Assembly (NCBI RefSeq): GCF_025854275.1
Contig: NZ_CP107567.1
Span: 3,100,001 to 3,164,000, forward strand
Direction of reading: 5' to 3'
Source: Streptomyces peucetius
GTDB lineage: Bacteria > Actinomycetota > Actinomycetes > Streptomycetales > Streptomycetaceae
DNA length: 64,000 nt
The notes under the pieces were generated by a model. That model was not told the DNA's origin. It worked only from the letters and a program-made list of their open reading frames with translations, and searched no databases. Numbering within the stretch: position 1 is the stretch's first letter; each line of letters opens with the position of its first letter. A program made the position numbers and the translations under genes. Positions 48,301 to 57,233 of this stretch are shown here, piece after piece.

Positions 48301-48717
48301 CTAGCCGACCGGGTTCCGCTCCGTCTCCGGCGCGGACTCGGCGGCGCGGTCCGGGCCGAGCATGACGAGCCGGGAGACGACGAACGTGACCGGGATCGCC
48401 GCGGCCGCCGCGACGAGCGGCGCGTACGTGCGCTCGAGGCGGAGCACGTCCACCAGCACGTACACCCCGCACGTGGTGACCACGAAGTTCGCCGCGTTGG
48501 TCAGCGGGAACAGCAGGAACTTCCGCCAGGTGGGCCGGGTGCGGTAGGTGAAGTACGACGTCAGGAAGAACGAGCCGACCATGCTGAGCAGGAAGGCGAC
48601 GACGTGCGCCGCCACGTACGGCAGGAAGGTCAGCAGCGCCAGGTAGAGACCGTAGTACGTCCCGGTGTTCACCCCCCCGACCAGGGCGAACCTGACGATC
48701 TGGCCGCGTACCGTCAT
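48301..48717 (-). CDS. GtrA family membrane protein
   Basis: A 138-residue protein with four TM segments and the GtrA pattern: RFALVGGVNTGTYYGLYLALL at the start and FLLFPLTNAANFVVTTCGVYVLVD later. GtrA-like proteins are thought to flip or present undecaprenyl-linked sugars for cell-surface glycan modification. ATG 48717 chosen because it begins the conserved domain (MTVRGQIVRF). A minus-strand gene; its 3' end is 110 bp from the lipoprotein gene. Confidence 0.9.
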   Translation of the reverse strand: MTVRGQIVRFALVGGVNTGTYYGLYLALLTFLPYVAAHVVAFLLSMVGSFFLTSYFTYRTRPTWRKFLLFPLTNAANFVVTTCGVYVLVDVLRLERTYAPLVAAAAAIPVTFVVSRLVMLGPDRAAESAPETERNPVG

Positions 48718-49024
48718 CGCCCTACCAGTTCCCCCGCGCGCCCGTTCCGCTCGTCGTCGTCCTGTCGGGGAAGGCCGGCACCGGTCGCCTCCACCAGGAA
48801 GAACGGCCCCGCTCAGCGCGACGACCGCCACGATCAGGGTGACACACCCGGCAATGCCCACGCCGTTCCGCAGGGCCGCACCGCAGAACCGGACCGCGTG
48901 CCGGACGTGGTACCGGGGCCGGCGACAACGCCCCGTACCCGTCGCCGCCGTGACACCAAGACTTCATCTGCCCAGCACCGGAGCTTGGTGGGCTCGTGGG
49001 TTGTTCACGCGTACTTTCCCGGGC
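48718..49024. other. Intergenic region between divergent GtrA and methyltransferase genes
   Basis: 307 bp without a credible gene. An imperfect hairpin (GGTACCGGGG near 48908 with CCCCGTACC near 48931) is the only structure that I noted. Confidence 0.5.
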
Positions 49025-49924
49025 ATGGCCCTTCTCCGCAACCGTGTGACCAAGCGCGCTCTGCGTCCCGCCCTCACCATGATCGAGCAGCGTGTGAGAC
49101 GCGGTATGAAGTCCGACCTCGACGCTCTGCGCCAGGAGGTGGCCGAGATGCGGAAGCAGCAGTACGCGGTCGGACTGCTCCTCGACGGCACCGGCCGGGG
49201 CACCAGCCGCGTCCCGTCCACCCACCAGATCGACCGGCTGGTGCGGGAGGTCAGGAACGTGAGCGGCAGCGACCACGCCCGCCGCAGCGTCGTGGTCGCC
49301 TTCCGTACGGTCGTCGCGCTGGAGGCGCTCGGCGTGGGCCGGCTGGCCGGTTCCACGTCCAACATCTGCGGCAAGCTCGCCACCGTTCCGCTGCTGTCGC
49401 CGCCGAACGGCGCCGTCCTCGAGATCGGCACCCTGTACGGGCTGTTCGCCTCCGCGCTCGTGCGCATGGTGCACCGGGCGGGCGTCGAGCCCGACCTGAC
49501 GATCGTCGACCCGCTGGCCGGGTCCCAGCTCCAGCCGGGCACGACGCAGGCCGCCGACCCGACGGGCACCCCTGTGCGGGAGGACGTCGTACGGGCCAAC
49601 CTGGCGCTGGCCGGCAGCCCCGGGGCCTACACCTCGCGGATCCAGCAGGGCTTCTCCTCCGACCCCGAGGTGCGGGCCGCGGTCTCCGACCGGAAGTACG
49701 GGGTGATCGTCGTCGACGGCGACCACTCCGAGGACGGGGTGCGGGCCGACCTGGAGTGGGTCGAGGAGATCGCCGCTCCGGGCGGGATCGTGGTCCTCGA
49801 CGACTACGGCGACAACAAGTGGCCGGGCGTCCAGGACGCGCTGGACAAGCACCTCGCCGAGGGCACGTCCCGGCTGCGGATGCTGGGGCGGGTGTCCACA
49901 TCGGCGTTCCTGCGGGCCGACTGA
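49025..49924 (+). CDS. Class I SAM-dependent methyltransferase
   Basis: A 299-residue protein. A basic N-terminal segment and a heptad-like region (about 20-48) precede a Rossmann-like core with AVLEIGTLYGLFASALV (130-146), DLTIVDPLAG, and VIVVDGDHSEDGVRADLEWV followed by GGIVVLDDY, the pattern of the CmcI/O-methyltransferase-like family (Methyltransf_24). Acceptor unknown. The ATG at 49025 has a weak ribosome site. Ends 42 bp before an 18-bp shared terminator. Confidence 0.85.
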   Translation: MALLRNRVTKRALRPALTMIEQRVRRGMKSDLDALRQEVAEMRKQQYAVGLLLDGTGRGTSRVPSTHQIDRLVREVRNVSGSDHARRSVVVAFRTVVALEALGVGRLAGSTSNICGKLATVPLLSPPNGAVLEIGTLYGLFASALVRMVHRAGVEPDLTIVDPLAGSQLQPGTTQAADPTGTPVREDVVRANLALAGSPGAYTSRIQQGFSSDPEVRAAVSDRKYGVIVVDGDHSEDGVRADLEWVEEIAAPGGIVVLDDYGDNKWPGVQDALDKHLAEGTSRLRMLGRVSTSAFLRAD

Positions 49925-49965
49925 GAGCCCCGCTTCCCGGACAGGCTGATCTCCCGCACGGCGGC

Positions 49966-50006
49966 AGGGGAACGCCCCGCACTCGGCGAGTGCGGGGCGT
50001 TCCCCT
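49966..50006. terminator. Bidirectional terminator, 18-bp stem
   Basis: A perfect 18-bp stem (49966-49983 with 49989-50006) around a 5-base loop between the methyltransferase gene and the convergent M23 peptidase gene. Confidence 0.88.
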
Positions 50007-50041
50007 CGAGTGCGGGCTCTCCGGTGTGCGGTGCCTGCGGA

Positions 50042-51503
50042 TCAGGCGCAGTTGTGCGCGCCGCTGGTGCCGGAGGCGATGACGACGTCCACGCCGCCGG
50101 GCGCCGTCAGATGCAGTGCGTTGACCGTGAACCCGTCGGCGGTCTGCGTCTGCTCGTTGACGACGAGCTTGGCCCCGATGCCGAGGTCGATCGTGTGGTT
50201 CGGGGTGTCCGGCACGGTGACCGGGGCTCCCGCGATGCTCAGGTCGAGACTGGTGGTTCCCTCCTTCACGGTGCAGCTGCTGGTCGAGGTGGCGGTCACG
50301 CCCGACGCCTCGACCACCGGCAGCCCCGGCAGGCCCACGGTGGCCCTGGCCAGGGTCGCGGTGGCGGTCGAGGTGCCAGGGCCGGAGGTCGTGACGACCT
50401 TGGCGCACGGGGCGTCGGCGGTCAGGACCAGGGCGTTGATGTTCTGGGCGCAGGGCGGGGCCTGGGTCTCGGCGCCGGCGGTGCGGACCCGGCCCGTGTC
50501 GGGGGTCGGGGGTCGGGACGATGCTGATCGGCAGCAGCAGGACGGGTACGCGTGCGGTGAGGCCGTAGGCCCGTCCGCTCACGTACTGCAGCTTGAGCGC
50601 GGCGGACGTGTCGGACGCCTTGTAGTCGTCGTCGCCCGCGAACTTCGCGGTGACCGGTACCGTCGCGTCCGCGGTGAGCGGCTGGTCGACCGAGGCGATG
50701 GAACAGCTCGCCGAACCCTGCGCGTCCGTCGTGCCTTCGCAGGTCTGAGCGCTCGCTCCGGCGCCGAGCGCGAAGCTGACCTCGCGGCCGCCGACCGGTG
50801 CGGCGCCGTCCTTCTCGTTGAGCGTGGCCGACAGCTTCACCGCGGAGCCGTTCGAAGTGCTGCCGGGTCCGGTCCAGGTGAGCCGGGTGTCCTTCTGGAC
50901 GGGCGCCGGCGGGTCCTCGCCGCCGTCGCAGCCGTTGGTGCTCTTGATGAACTTCTCGCCGTACTCACCGGGGTACGGCACCAGTGACTTGCCCTCCAGT
51001 TCGATATCCTGGAGCCGGCCGTCGAGCTTCTGCTGGAGGTGCAGATGGGGACCGGTGCTGCCGCCCGTGCTCCCCACAGTGCCGATCTTGTCGCCCTGCG
51101 CGACCTTGGTTCCGTCCTCGACGCCGTAGGTGTCGAGGTGCATGTACTCGGTGCGCCAGCCGTCGCCGTGGTCGATCACGATGTACTGGCCCGCGCCGCC
51201 CTCCTCGTAGTGCCGGGGGGCGGTGTCGGCTGCCGAGGCGAGGACGGGTGAGCCGAGCGAGGGCTTGCCGTCGGAGCGGATGAAGTCCAGGACGTTCCCG
51301 TGTCCCGGGTAGGTGGAATAGGTCCACTCGGAACCGCACTCGAACGGTGCCAGGAAGTCCGGCTTTGCCATGACCCCTGTGGTGGGCATGCCGGTCTCCG
51401 GCGCCTCCGCCGCTGCGGCCGGGGCCGTCAGCGACAGGGCGAACGCTGCTACCAGGGTGAGCAGCGCGGACATGCGCCTTGTTCTCGATACGAGCCTTTT
51501 CAC
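50042..51503 (-). pseudogene. Secreted M23 peptidase with Ig-like/C-terminal anchor domains, frameshifted by a 7-bp duplication
   Basis: The 5' part codes for a signal peptide (about 1-32), then an M23-type (LytM) domain with GHGNVLDF (His68, Asp73), YMHLD (His122) and HLHL (153-156), then an Ig-like repeat with Cys residues. At 50499-50512 TCGGGGG is present twice in tandem, shifting the frame by +1. Downstream, a different frame codes for the expected C-terminal domain (50042-50338 and the part just before it), ending AHNCA as in the adjacent paralogue. Removing one 7-bp unit restores a continuous protein of about 485 residues. Without repair the frame would run on antisense into the methyltransferase gene. 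Confidence 0.8.
50499..50512. repeat. 7-bp tandem duplication causing the frameshift
   Basis: Two copies of TCGGGGG at 50499-50505 and 50506-50512, followed by TCGGGA. The paralogue at the same place has a single copy-like stretch and is in frame. Confidence 0.85.
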
Positions 51504-51519
51504 GGTGATTCCCCCCTTT

Positions 51520-52494
51520 TCACGCGCAGTTGTGAGCGGCGGTGGAGCTCGACGCGACCACGATGTCGATACCGCCCGCGGCGGTGAGATGCACCGCGTT
51601 GACGGTGAGTCCGCCGGCGGCCCGGATCTGCTCGTTGACCACGAGCTTGGCTCCGACTCCCAGGTCGACCGTGACGTTCGGGACGTCGCCGACCTCCACC
51701 GGTGTCCCGGCGACCGTGAGCGTCAGATCGGTGCTGCCCGTGGTGCCGGTGCAGCTGCTGGTGGACGTGGCTTTGACGCCCGACAGAGCGACGACCGGGA
51801 GCCCGGGTATCCCGATCCTTGCCTCCTCCACGCTCGCAGTGGACGTGGCGCCGCTGGGGCCGGTCCGGGTCTCGACCCTGGCGCACAGGGTGTCGGCGGA
51901 CAGCACCAGCGCGTCGACGCCGGCCGCGCAGGCGGGCACCTTCGTCCCGGCTCCCGCTGAGCGGACCGTGCCCGTGTCGGGTGTCGGTTCGATACGGACC
52001 GGGAGGCCGAGCAGCGGAACGTCGCCCTTGATGCCGAAGGCCCTGCCGGTCACGTGCTGGAGCTTCAGCACGGCGGATGTCAGCGACTCCTTGAAGGCGT
52101 CGTCTCCCGCGAACTTCGCCGTGGCCGGGACCGTCGCGTCCGCGTTCAGCGGCTGGTTCACGGCGGCGACCGTACAGGTCGCCCTGCCGTCCGCGTCGGT
52201 CGTGGCCTCGCAGGTCTGTGCGCTCGCGCCCGTGCCCAGAGCGAGGCCGACCTTGCGATGGGCGACCGGTGCGCCGCCGTCCTTCTCGGTGAGCACGGCC
52301 GCCAGGGCGGCGGGCGATCCGTTGGACACGGTGGCGGGGCCGGACCATGCGAGGGCGGTGTCCTTCTTCACCGGCGGCTGAACGGCGCCTTCGCCCACGT
52401 CGAGCAGATTGGCGTCGATGTCGAGCGTCACCCCGCCGTAGGTCTCCGTGACATCACCCGAGTACTGCTTGATGCGCTGGTGGTCCGCCCACAT
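51520..52494 (-). CDS. Probable 5'-truncated cell-wall-associated protein, paralogue of the neighbouring M23 gene product
   Basis: The visible 324 residues start at an ATG with no ribosome site or signal peptide. Upstream of the ATG the frame continues for about 18 coding-looking codons without a start before a TGA, so the 5' part of the gene seems lost. Residues 1-35 (RIKQYSGDVTETYGG ... LDIDANLLDVG) look like the end of a GH25/DUF1906-type hydrolase. The rest is an Ig-like repeat with Cys residues plus the C-terminal domain ending AHNCA, both close to the neighbouring gene. Sixteen base pairs separate the two genes. Confidence 0.65.
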   Translation of the reverse strand: MWADHQRIKQYSGDVTETYGGVTLDIDANLLDVGEGAVQPPVKKDTALAWSGPATVSNGSPAALAAVLTEKDGGAPVAHRKVGLALGTGASAQTCEATTDADGRATCTVAAVNQPLNADATVPATAKFAGDDAFKESLTSAVLKLQHVTGRAFGIKGDVPLLGLPVRIEPTPDTGTVRSAGAGTKVPACAAGVDALVLSADTLCARVETRTGPSGATSTASVEEARIGIPGLPVVALSGVKATSTSSCTGTTGSTDLTLTVAGTPVEVGDVPNVTVDLGVGAKLVVNEQIRAAGGLTVNAVHLTAAGGIDIVVASSSTAAHNCA

Positions 52495-52851
52495 GTCGTC
52501 CGGGATGACCGGGTCCTTCGTGGTCGGATTGACGTGTCTCAGTCAATTGACGGTTCATCAATCCGGCCTCGGCTACCCATGAGTCACCGTCGGGCGACCG
52601 GGGCGACCGTCGCAACGTGTTCGAGGACGGACTGTGAGGGGCCGGTGAAGCACCGGGTCAGCGTTCCGGCCACCGCGGCCTCGGGCGCCTGCCGCCACAC
52701 ATGCGCCACAGGCTCTTCACGGGACGGGCTTGTCCGAATTCCGCCTGCGGTAGGGCATGTTCCGGTGACTCGTCACCAATGGGCCCCTGCGGCACGTTCC
52801 GCCGCCGGTGGGTGTATCGGTCGGGTGTGCCGGTGGTCGTACGGAAGCCGC
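52495..52851. other. Intergenic region upstream of the truncated gene
   Basis: 357 bp without a gene. It includes about 50 bp of residual coding-like sequence next to 52494, a TCAATTGA palindrome near 52541, and a perfect palindrome GGTGAC-TC-GTCACC at 52764-52777. No ydaO landmarks were convincing. Confidence 0.5.
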
Positions 52852-54363
52852 TCAGCCCGTGCGGAACTGCTGCTGGCGCTCCAGGGCGCGGCGCAGTTCC
52901 GCGGGAAGCTGGTGGTAGGGGCCGTACGCGCGCTCCGCGTCGTACAGCAGTGACCGGAACTGCTGCTGCGCCGCCGTGTGGTCGCCGACCGCGAGCAGGA
53001 GATGGCCGATGCGGTGGCGGACCTGGAGTGCGCGGTCGTGGTCGGCCGTCTCGTAGAACGGCAGGACCGCGCGGTATTCGGCGAGCGCCGCGGCGGGCCG
53101 GCCGAGCTGCTCCAGGCAGACGGCCGCGTCGTGGCGGAACTGCAGCGACTGCGGGTCGGCAGGGCCGGCCTCCGCGGTGCGGTCGTCGGCGAGGCGGCGC
53201 AGTTCGGGCAGGGCGCGGCGGTACTGGCCGTCGTCCATCAGGGTCGCCGCGTACTGCTTGCGCAGGATGCGCACGACGGGCGAGTGCTCGCCGTGCTCGG
53301 ACGCCGCGGCCGGGAGGATGCCGCCGAGGATGTCGACGGCCCGGGTGATGCTGCCCTCACCGAGGAGGCGCTTGACCTCGTCGACGGCGGCGGCGACGTC
53401 CGGCTTCGGCGCCGGCGCGGACGGCGGCGCGAGCGGCGGGGGCGGCGCGGCGGAGACCCGGTCGGGCCACGGGGCGTGCGGCCGCAGGAACGGGCGCGTC
53501 GGGTCGAGCGGCCCGGTCGGCGCGCCGCGCGCGGGCAGCAGCGGGGCCAGCGCCTCGTACACCTCCTGTGCGCCGGACGGGCGGTGCTCCGGGTCCTTGG
53601 CGAGCAGCCGCAGGACGAGGGCCTCCAGCGGCTCGGGGACCTCGGGGCGCAGCTGACGGACCGGCAGCGGCGGCTCGTAGAGGTGACGGTGGAGGACGCC
53701 GAGCGCGGTGGAGCCGGCGAAGGGGACGTTCCCGCTGAGGAGTTCGTGCAGCAGCACGCCGAGGGCGTACAGGTCCGTGTACGGGCCGACGGCGCCGCCC
53801 ATGGCCTGCTCCGGGGCCATGTAGGCGGGGCTGCCGATGGGTGAACCGGTGTGAGTGAGCCGGGTGGTGTCCCTGTCGATGACGGAGGCGACACCGAGGT
53901 CGAGCACGGTCACCGTGCCGTCGGGCTTCACCATCACGTTGCGCGGCTTGAGGTCGCGGTGGACGATCGGCACGGCGTGCACCGCGCCGAGCACCGCGCA
54001 CAGCTGGGCGGCGACGCTGACGGCCCATTCCCACGGGTACGGGTCGTGCTCTGCGAGGTGGTCGGCGAGGTCGGCCCCCTCGACGTACTGCATCACGAGG
54101 TACAGGTCGTCGTCGTCGCTGCCGGCGTCATGGACCGTGACGAGACCGGGATGGCTGACCTGGGCCGTCACACGGCACTCGCGGACGAAGCGGCGGCGCA
54201 TCTCGTCGGCGGCGGTCGCGGCGGCCATGTGGTCGGGCCGCAGCAGCTTGACGGCGACGCGGCGGTCGAGGCGCCCGTCGTAGGCGGTCCAGACCTGGCC
54301 CATGCCGCCCTGGCCGATGAGCGCGGACAGCTCGTAACGGTGCGCGATGACGCGGCCGTTCAC
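52852..54363 (-). CDS. Serine/threonine protein kinase with C-terminal TPR-like region, cytosolic
   Basis: A 503-residue Hanks-type kinase. Gly loop GQGGMG (17-22), Lys39 (VAVKLL), catalytic loop HRDLKPRN (Asp137), and the Mg loop is DLG (155-157) instead of DFG, as is frequent in actinobacterial kinases. Activation segment GSPAYMAPEQ is intact. A Pro/Ala linker (about 290-340) leads to a helical repeat region resembling tetratricopeptide repeats (about 345-500). No TM segment. GTG 54363 overlaps the stop of the upstream membrane-protein gene (GTGA), so the two are coupled. Confidence 0.93.
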   Translation of the reverse strand: MNGRVIAHRYELSALIGQGGMGQVWTAYDGRLDRRVAVKLLRPDHMAAATAADEMRRRFVRECRVTAQVSHPGLVTVHDAGSDDDDLYLVMQYVEGADLADHLAEHDPYPWEWAVSVAAQLCAVLGAVHAVPIVHRDLKPRNVMVKPDGTVTVLDLGVASVIDRDTTRLTHTGSPIGSPAYMAPEQAMGGAVGPYTDLYALGVLLHELLSGNVPFAGSTALGVLHRHLYEPPLPVRQLRPEVPEPLEALVLRLLAKDPEHRPSGAQEVYEALAPLLPARGAPTGPLDPTRPFLRPHAPWPDRVSAAPPPPLAPPSAPAPKPDVAAAVDEVKRLLGEGSITRAVDILGGILPAAASEHGEHSPVVRILRKQYAATLMDDGQYRRALPELRRLADDRTAEAGPADPQSLQFRHDAAVCLEQLGRPAAALAEYRAVLPFYETADHDRALQVRHRIGHLLLAVGDHTAAQQQFRSLLYDAERAYGPYHQLPAELRRALERQQQFRTG

Positions 54364-55013
54364 TTGCCCTCTTCCTTGCGGAGCAGGTCGCTGAGCTCGT
54401 CGAGTTCGGCGCGGACCTGGTCGATCCGCCCGGTGCCGGGGGCGGGGGCGGGGGCGGAGGCCGGCGGCGTGGACGGGGCGGCGGGCGGCGGTATCGGGGG
54501 CCGCGCAGGCGGGACCGGGGACTGGGGCAGGGGCTGCGCGGGCGGGTAGCCGTAGCCGGCCGGCTGCTGCGGCATCCCGTACGGTCCCGCGGCCGGGATC
54601 GCCGGACCGTACCGCGAACCCGCCTGCGGCGGCCATCCCGCGGCCGGGCGCGGGTCCTGGTAGTGGCGGATGTCCGCGACCAGGTAGTGCGTGGGGACTC
54701 CGAGCGCGAGCCCCAGCATGACCAGGATGCACACGTAGTCCACCGGCGTCGGCGGCTTCTCGGCCGCCGACGGCTCTCCCGCGTCGGAGAACTCCCCGAT
54801 CACGACGAGGCACGTCACGGCGGTCACGAGCGAGAGCCAGAACAGCAGCCAGTCCGACCGCCGCGCCCTCATGATCGCGATGCGCAGCATCGTGCCCCAG
54901 GCCAGCAGTCCGAAGCTGAGCAGGGCGAGCGCCACGAAGACGATACGCACGACGACGAGCAGCGCCGTCGAAGGGCGCCGGGGCTGCGGCGGCGCGAAGC
55001 CGTGGCCGTGCAT
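54360..55013 (-). CDS. Membrane protein with Pro-rich cytoplasmic tail, coupled to a kinase
   Basis: A 217-residue protein: three hydrophobic segments (about 18-42, 55-75, 90-112), then a Pro/Gly/Tyr-rich tail (about 118-190) and a C-terminal short helix that may form a coiled coil (VRAELDELSDLLRKEEG). No family recognised. The four-base overlap with the kinase gene suggests a membrane partner or substrate for it. ATG 55013 after CAGGAG. Confidence 0.8.
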   Translation of the reverse strand: MHGHGFAPPQPRRPSTALLVVVRIVFVALALLSFGLLAWGTMLRIAIMRARRSDWLLFWLSLVTAVTCLVVIGEFSDAGEPSAAEKPPTPVDYVCILVMLGLALGVPTHYLVADIRHYQDPRPAAGWPPQAGSRYGPAIPAAGPYGMPQQPAGYGYPPAQPLPQSPVPPARPPIPPPAAPSTPPASAPAPAPGTGRIDQVRAELDELSDLLRKEEGK

Positions 55014-55184
55014 TCCTGCTCCTGGAGGGCCTGGACAAGGGAAAGGGACTCAAGCGGACTGAAGCGTATACACCGACACCGACAAGCGGTTGCCGGTTGT
55101 ACCGAACCGTTGTCCGATGCGTCACTCCCTCAGCGACTCGGCAAGTCGGCGAGTCCGCGAGCGGTGGCCCCGGTGCTCGACAGG

Positions 55185-57233
55185 TCATTCCGGAAGGAGA
55201 CTGCCGTCCGTGAGGCCGTCGTGCAGTCCCCGCACCAGTTGCTCGCCGAGCCGGCCGGCCAGCCGCAGTGCCTCCTCGAACTCGCCCAGCGCGCGGAAGC
55301 GGTCGCCGTAGCGCCGCTGGTCGGCGAGCGGCAGCCGGGGCAGCTGGAGGCGGCGGACGTCGAGCCGCGTCGCGGTCGACGCGTAGCTGCTGGCCTGCCG
55401 CTGGTTGGCGCTGCCGCGCAGGAAGCCGGCGAGGAACCAGGGGTCGAGCGCGGCCGGGTCGGGCCGCAGCAGCTGGAGGTTGCGGCCGAGGGCGGCTCCT
55501 GCCAGCTCCTCGTCCGCGACGCGGACCATCGCGCCCGCCCCGAGGACCGGAACGACGACATCGCCCGCCTCGATCAGCACCGGTTCCTCCTCGGAGCCTT
55601 CCGGAAGCGTTCCCGAGGGGCCGCGTCCGGCGAGGACGTCCTGCTCGGTGAGCACGGCCACGGGCGCGTCCGCCGGAGCGGAGCCCGTGCCGCCGGCACG
55701 CAGGACCAGGTCGCCCGCGCGCGCGAGTTCACCGACGGTGGTGGACGGCCAGTGCGGGGTGGCGGCGGGCGCGGCGGGCCGCGCGGGCCGGGGGGTGAGC
55801 TCGGCGGTCCTGCCGAGCGTGTGCGCCAGGCGTTCGCGGACGCGGCCCAGTTCGACGGCCCCGCCGCCCGCGGCCGGGGGCGGCAGATGACGGGCGGGGG
55901 CCAGGTCGACGTCGTCGTCGAGGAGCTCGATGACCGGGACGCACCGGCTCACACCAGGCGTCTGGGTCACGGACCCGTGCCGCTCGAAGGGCCGCCATGC
56001 GTCGAGCACCGCGGTGCGGATGGCCTGCCAGTCGAGTTTGTCGCGGCCCGCCGTGGCGTGCTCCGCCGTGGCGGTGTCGACGACGAGCAGCTCCGGCGAG
56101 GGACGTTCGGTTGCGCCGGGCCTGCGCAGCACCCACAGGTGGAGCGGGATGCCGTACGGGGGCGCGGCGCCGGCGGGTAGGGCGACGACGGCCCGCAGGG
56201 CACCGCGGCGCAGCAGACCGGCGCGGACGCGCCGCCCGGAACGGCGGGAGGCAGCGGCGGGCGGCATCAGCAGCACGGCGGTGCCGCCGGGGCGCAGGCG
56301 GGCGAGCGCGTGCTGGACCCAGGCCAGCTCGGACTCGGTGCGGGCCGGGAAGCCGTACTCCCAGCGCGGGTCGTAGGCCAGTTCCTCGTGGCCCCAGTTG
56401 CGTTCGTTGAACGGCGGGTGGCACAGCACGGCGTCCGCGGCGAGCGCGGGGAACGCGTCCGCGCGCAGGGCGTCGCCGACCGCCGTCCGTACATCGGCGT
56501 CGGTGTGCAGGGCGAGGCGCAGCGCGGTGAGGGCGGCCAGGTCGGGGTCTGCCTCCTGGGCGCGGAGGGCGGCGGGGCGGTCGACGGACCGCAGCAGGGT
56601 CCCCGTTCCGGATGCCGGGTCGAGCACGGTCCCGGCGGGGCCGACGAGGGCGGCCATCAGCGCGGCGAGCTCGGCCGGTGTGAGGGTGTACTGACGCGGG
56701 TTGGCGTCGAGATGGCGCCCCAGCAGGAACTCGAACGCCTGGCGGGCGCCGGTCTCCGCGGCGAGCGCGGCGGCTCCGCGCAGGAGGGGCACGGACGGCG
56801 CCAACTCGCCCGCGAGGGGCGTCCGTACGGCTCGCGGGGCGTCGAAGCGCAGGGTCAGCACCTCCTCGAACGCGGAGGGCAGCATCTCCGCCATGCGTGT
56901 GTCGGAGACGGCGCTCAGCGCGGGCCAGCCGGAGGCCCTGTGGTGGACGAGGAGAAGGGCGCAGCCGGCGTGGACGAGGGCGGTGACGGCTCCGGCAGGG
57001 TGGCCGGCCAACTGTTGCCACACCCGTTCACGCAGCGGCACCTCGGCCAGCTTCCCCTGGTCGCGCAGCCAGTGCTCGACCTCGGCGAGGGCGAAGGAGG
57101 GGCTGGTCTCCGTGCCGCCGGCGGGCTTGGGGAAGTCCGCGTGCCGGCGTCGCCAGTTGCTCACGGCGGCGCGGCCCACGCCTGCGAGCCGGGCGATCTC
57201 GGCTGCGGTCACTTGCGGTTCGTTCTCCGGCAC
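55185..57233 (-). CDS. N-6 adenine DNA methylase-like protein with N-terminal HTH
   Basis: A 682-residue protein. Residues 9-35 are a helix-turn-helix (AAEIARLAGVGRAAVSNWRRR) followed by a probable dimer/spacer region. The methylase core has SAM motif LDPASGTGTL (204-213) and a motif IV reading CHPPFN (271-276) where HsdM-type enzymes have NPPF. The C-terminal third (about 490-680) resembles the half-domain of a type I specificity subunit (LGRNLQLLRP ... RLQLPRLPLADQRRYGDRF). No restriction or specificity gene is adjacent. It may be a regulator or inactive methylase; catalytic activity is doubtful. GTG 57233. Confidence 0.85.
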   Translation of the reverse strand: MPENEPQVTAAEIARLAGVGRAAVSNWRRRHADFPKPAGGTETSPSFALAEVEHWLRDQGKLAEVPLRERVWQQLAGHPAGAVTALVHAGCALLLVHHRASGWPALSAVSDTRMAEMLPSAFEEVLTLRFDAPRAVRTPLAGELAPSVPLLRGAAALAAETGARQAFEFLLGRHLDANPRQYTLTPAELAALMAALVGPAGTVLDPASGTGTLLRSVDRPAALRAQEADPDLAALTALRLALHTDADVRTAVGDALRADAFPALAADAVLCHPPFNERNWGHEELAYDPRWEYGFPARTESELAWVQHALARLRPGGTAVLLMPPAAASRRSGRRVRAGLLRRGALRAVVALPAGAAPPYGIPLHLWVLRRPGATERPSPELLVVDTATAEHATAGRDKLDWQAIRTAVLDAWRPFERHGSVTQTPGVSRCVPVIELLDDDVDLAPARHLPPPAAGGGAVELGRVRERLAHTLGRTAELTPRPARPAAPAATPHWPSTTVGELARAGDLVLRAGGTGSAPADAPVAVLTEQDVLAGRGPSGTLPEGSEEEPVLIEAGDVVVPVLGAGAMVRVADEELAGAALGRNLQLLRPDPAALDPWFLAGFLRGSANQRQASSYASTATRLDVRRLQLPRLPLADQRRYGDRFRALGEFEEALRLAGRLGEQLVRGLHDGLTDGSLLPE

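Noticed and set aside
52495..52851. Second ydaO riboswitch upstream of the truncated cell-wall gene
   Set aside because: Only scattered weak resemblance; the diagnostic 3' CCCGAACCCGACAGC-type block and GGGGGACCCA block are missing.
55185..57233. Complete type I restriction-modification system
   Set aside because: Only one gene with methylase and specificity-like parts is present; no HsdR, and motif IV is altered.
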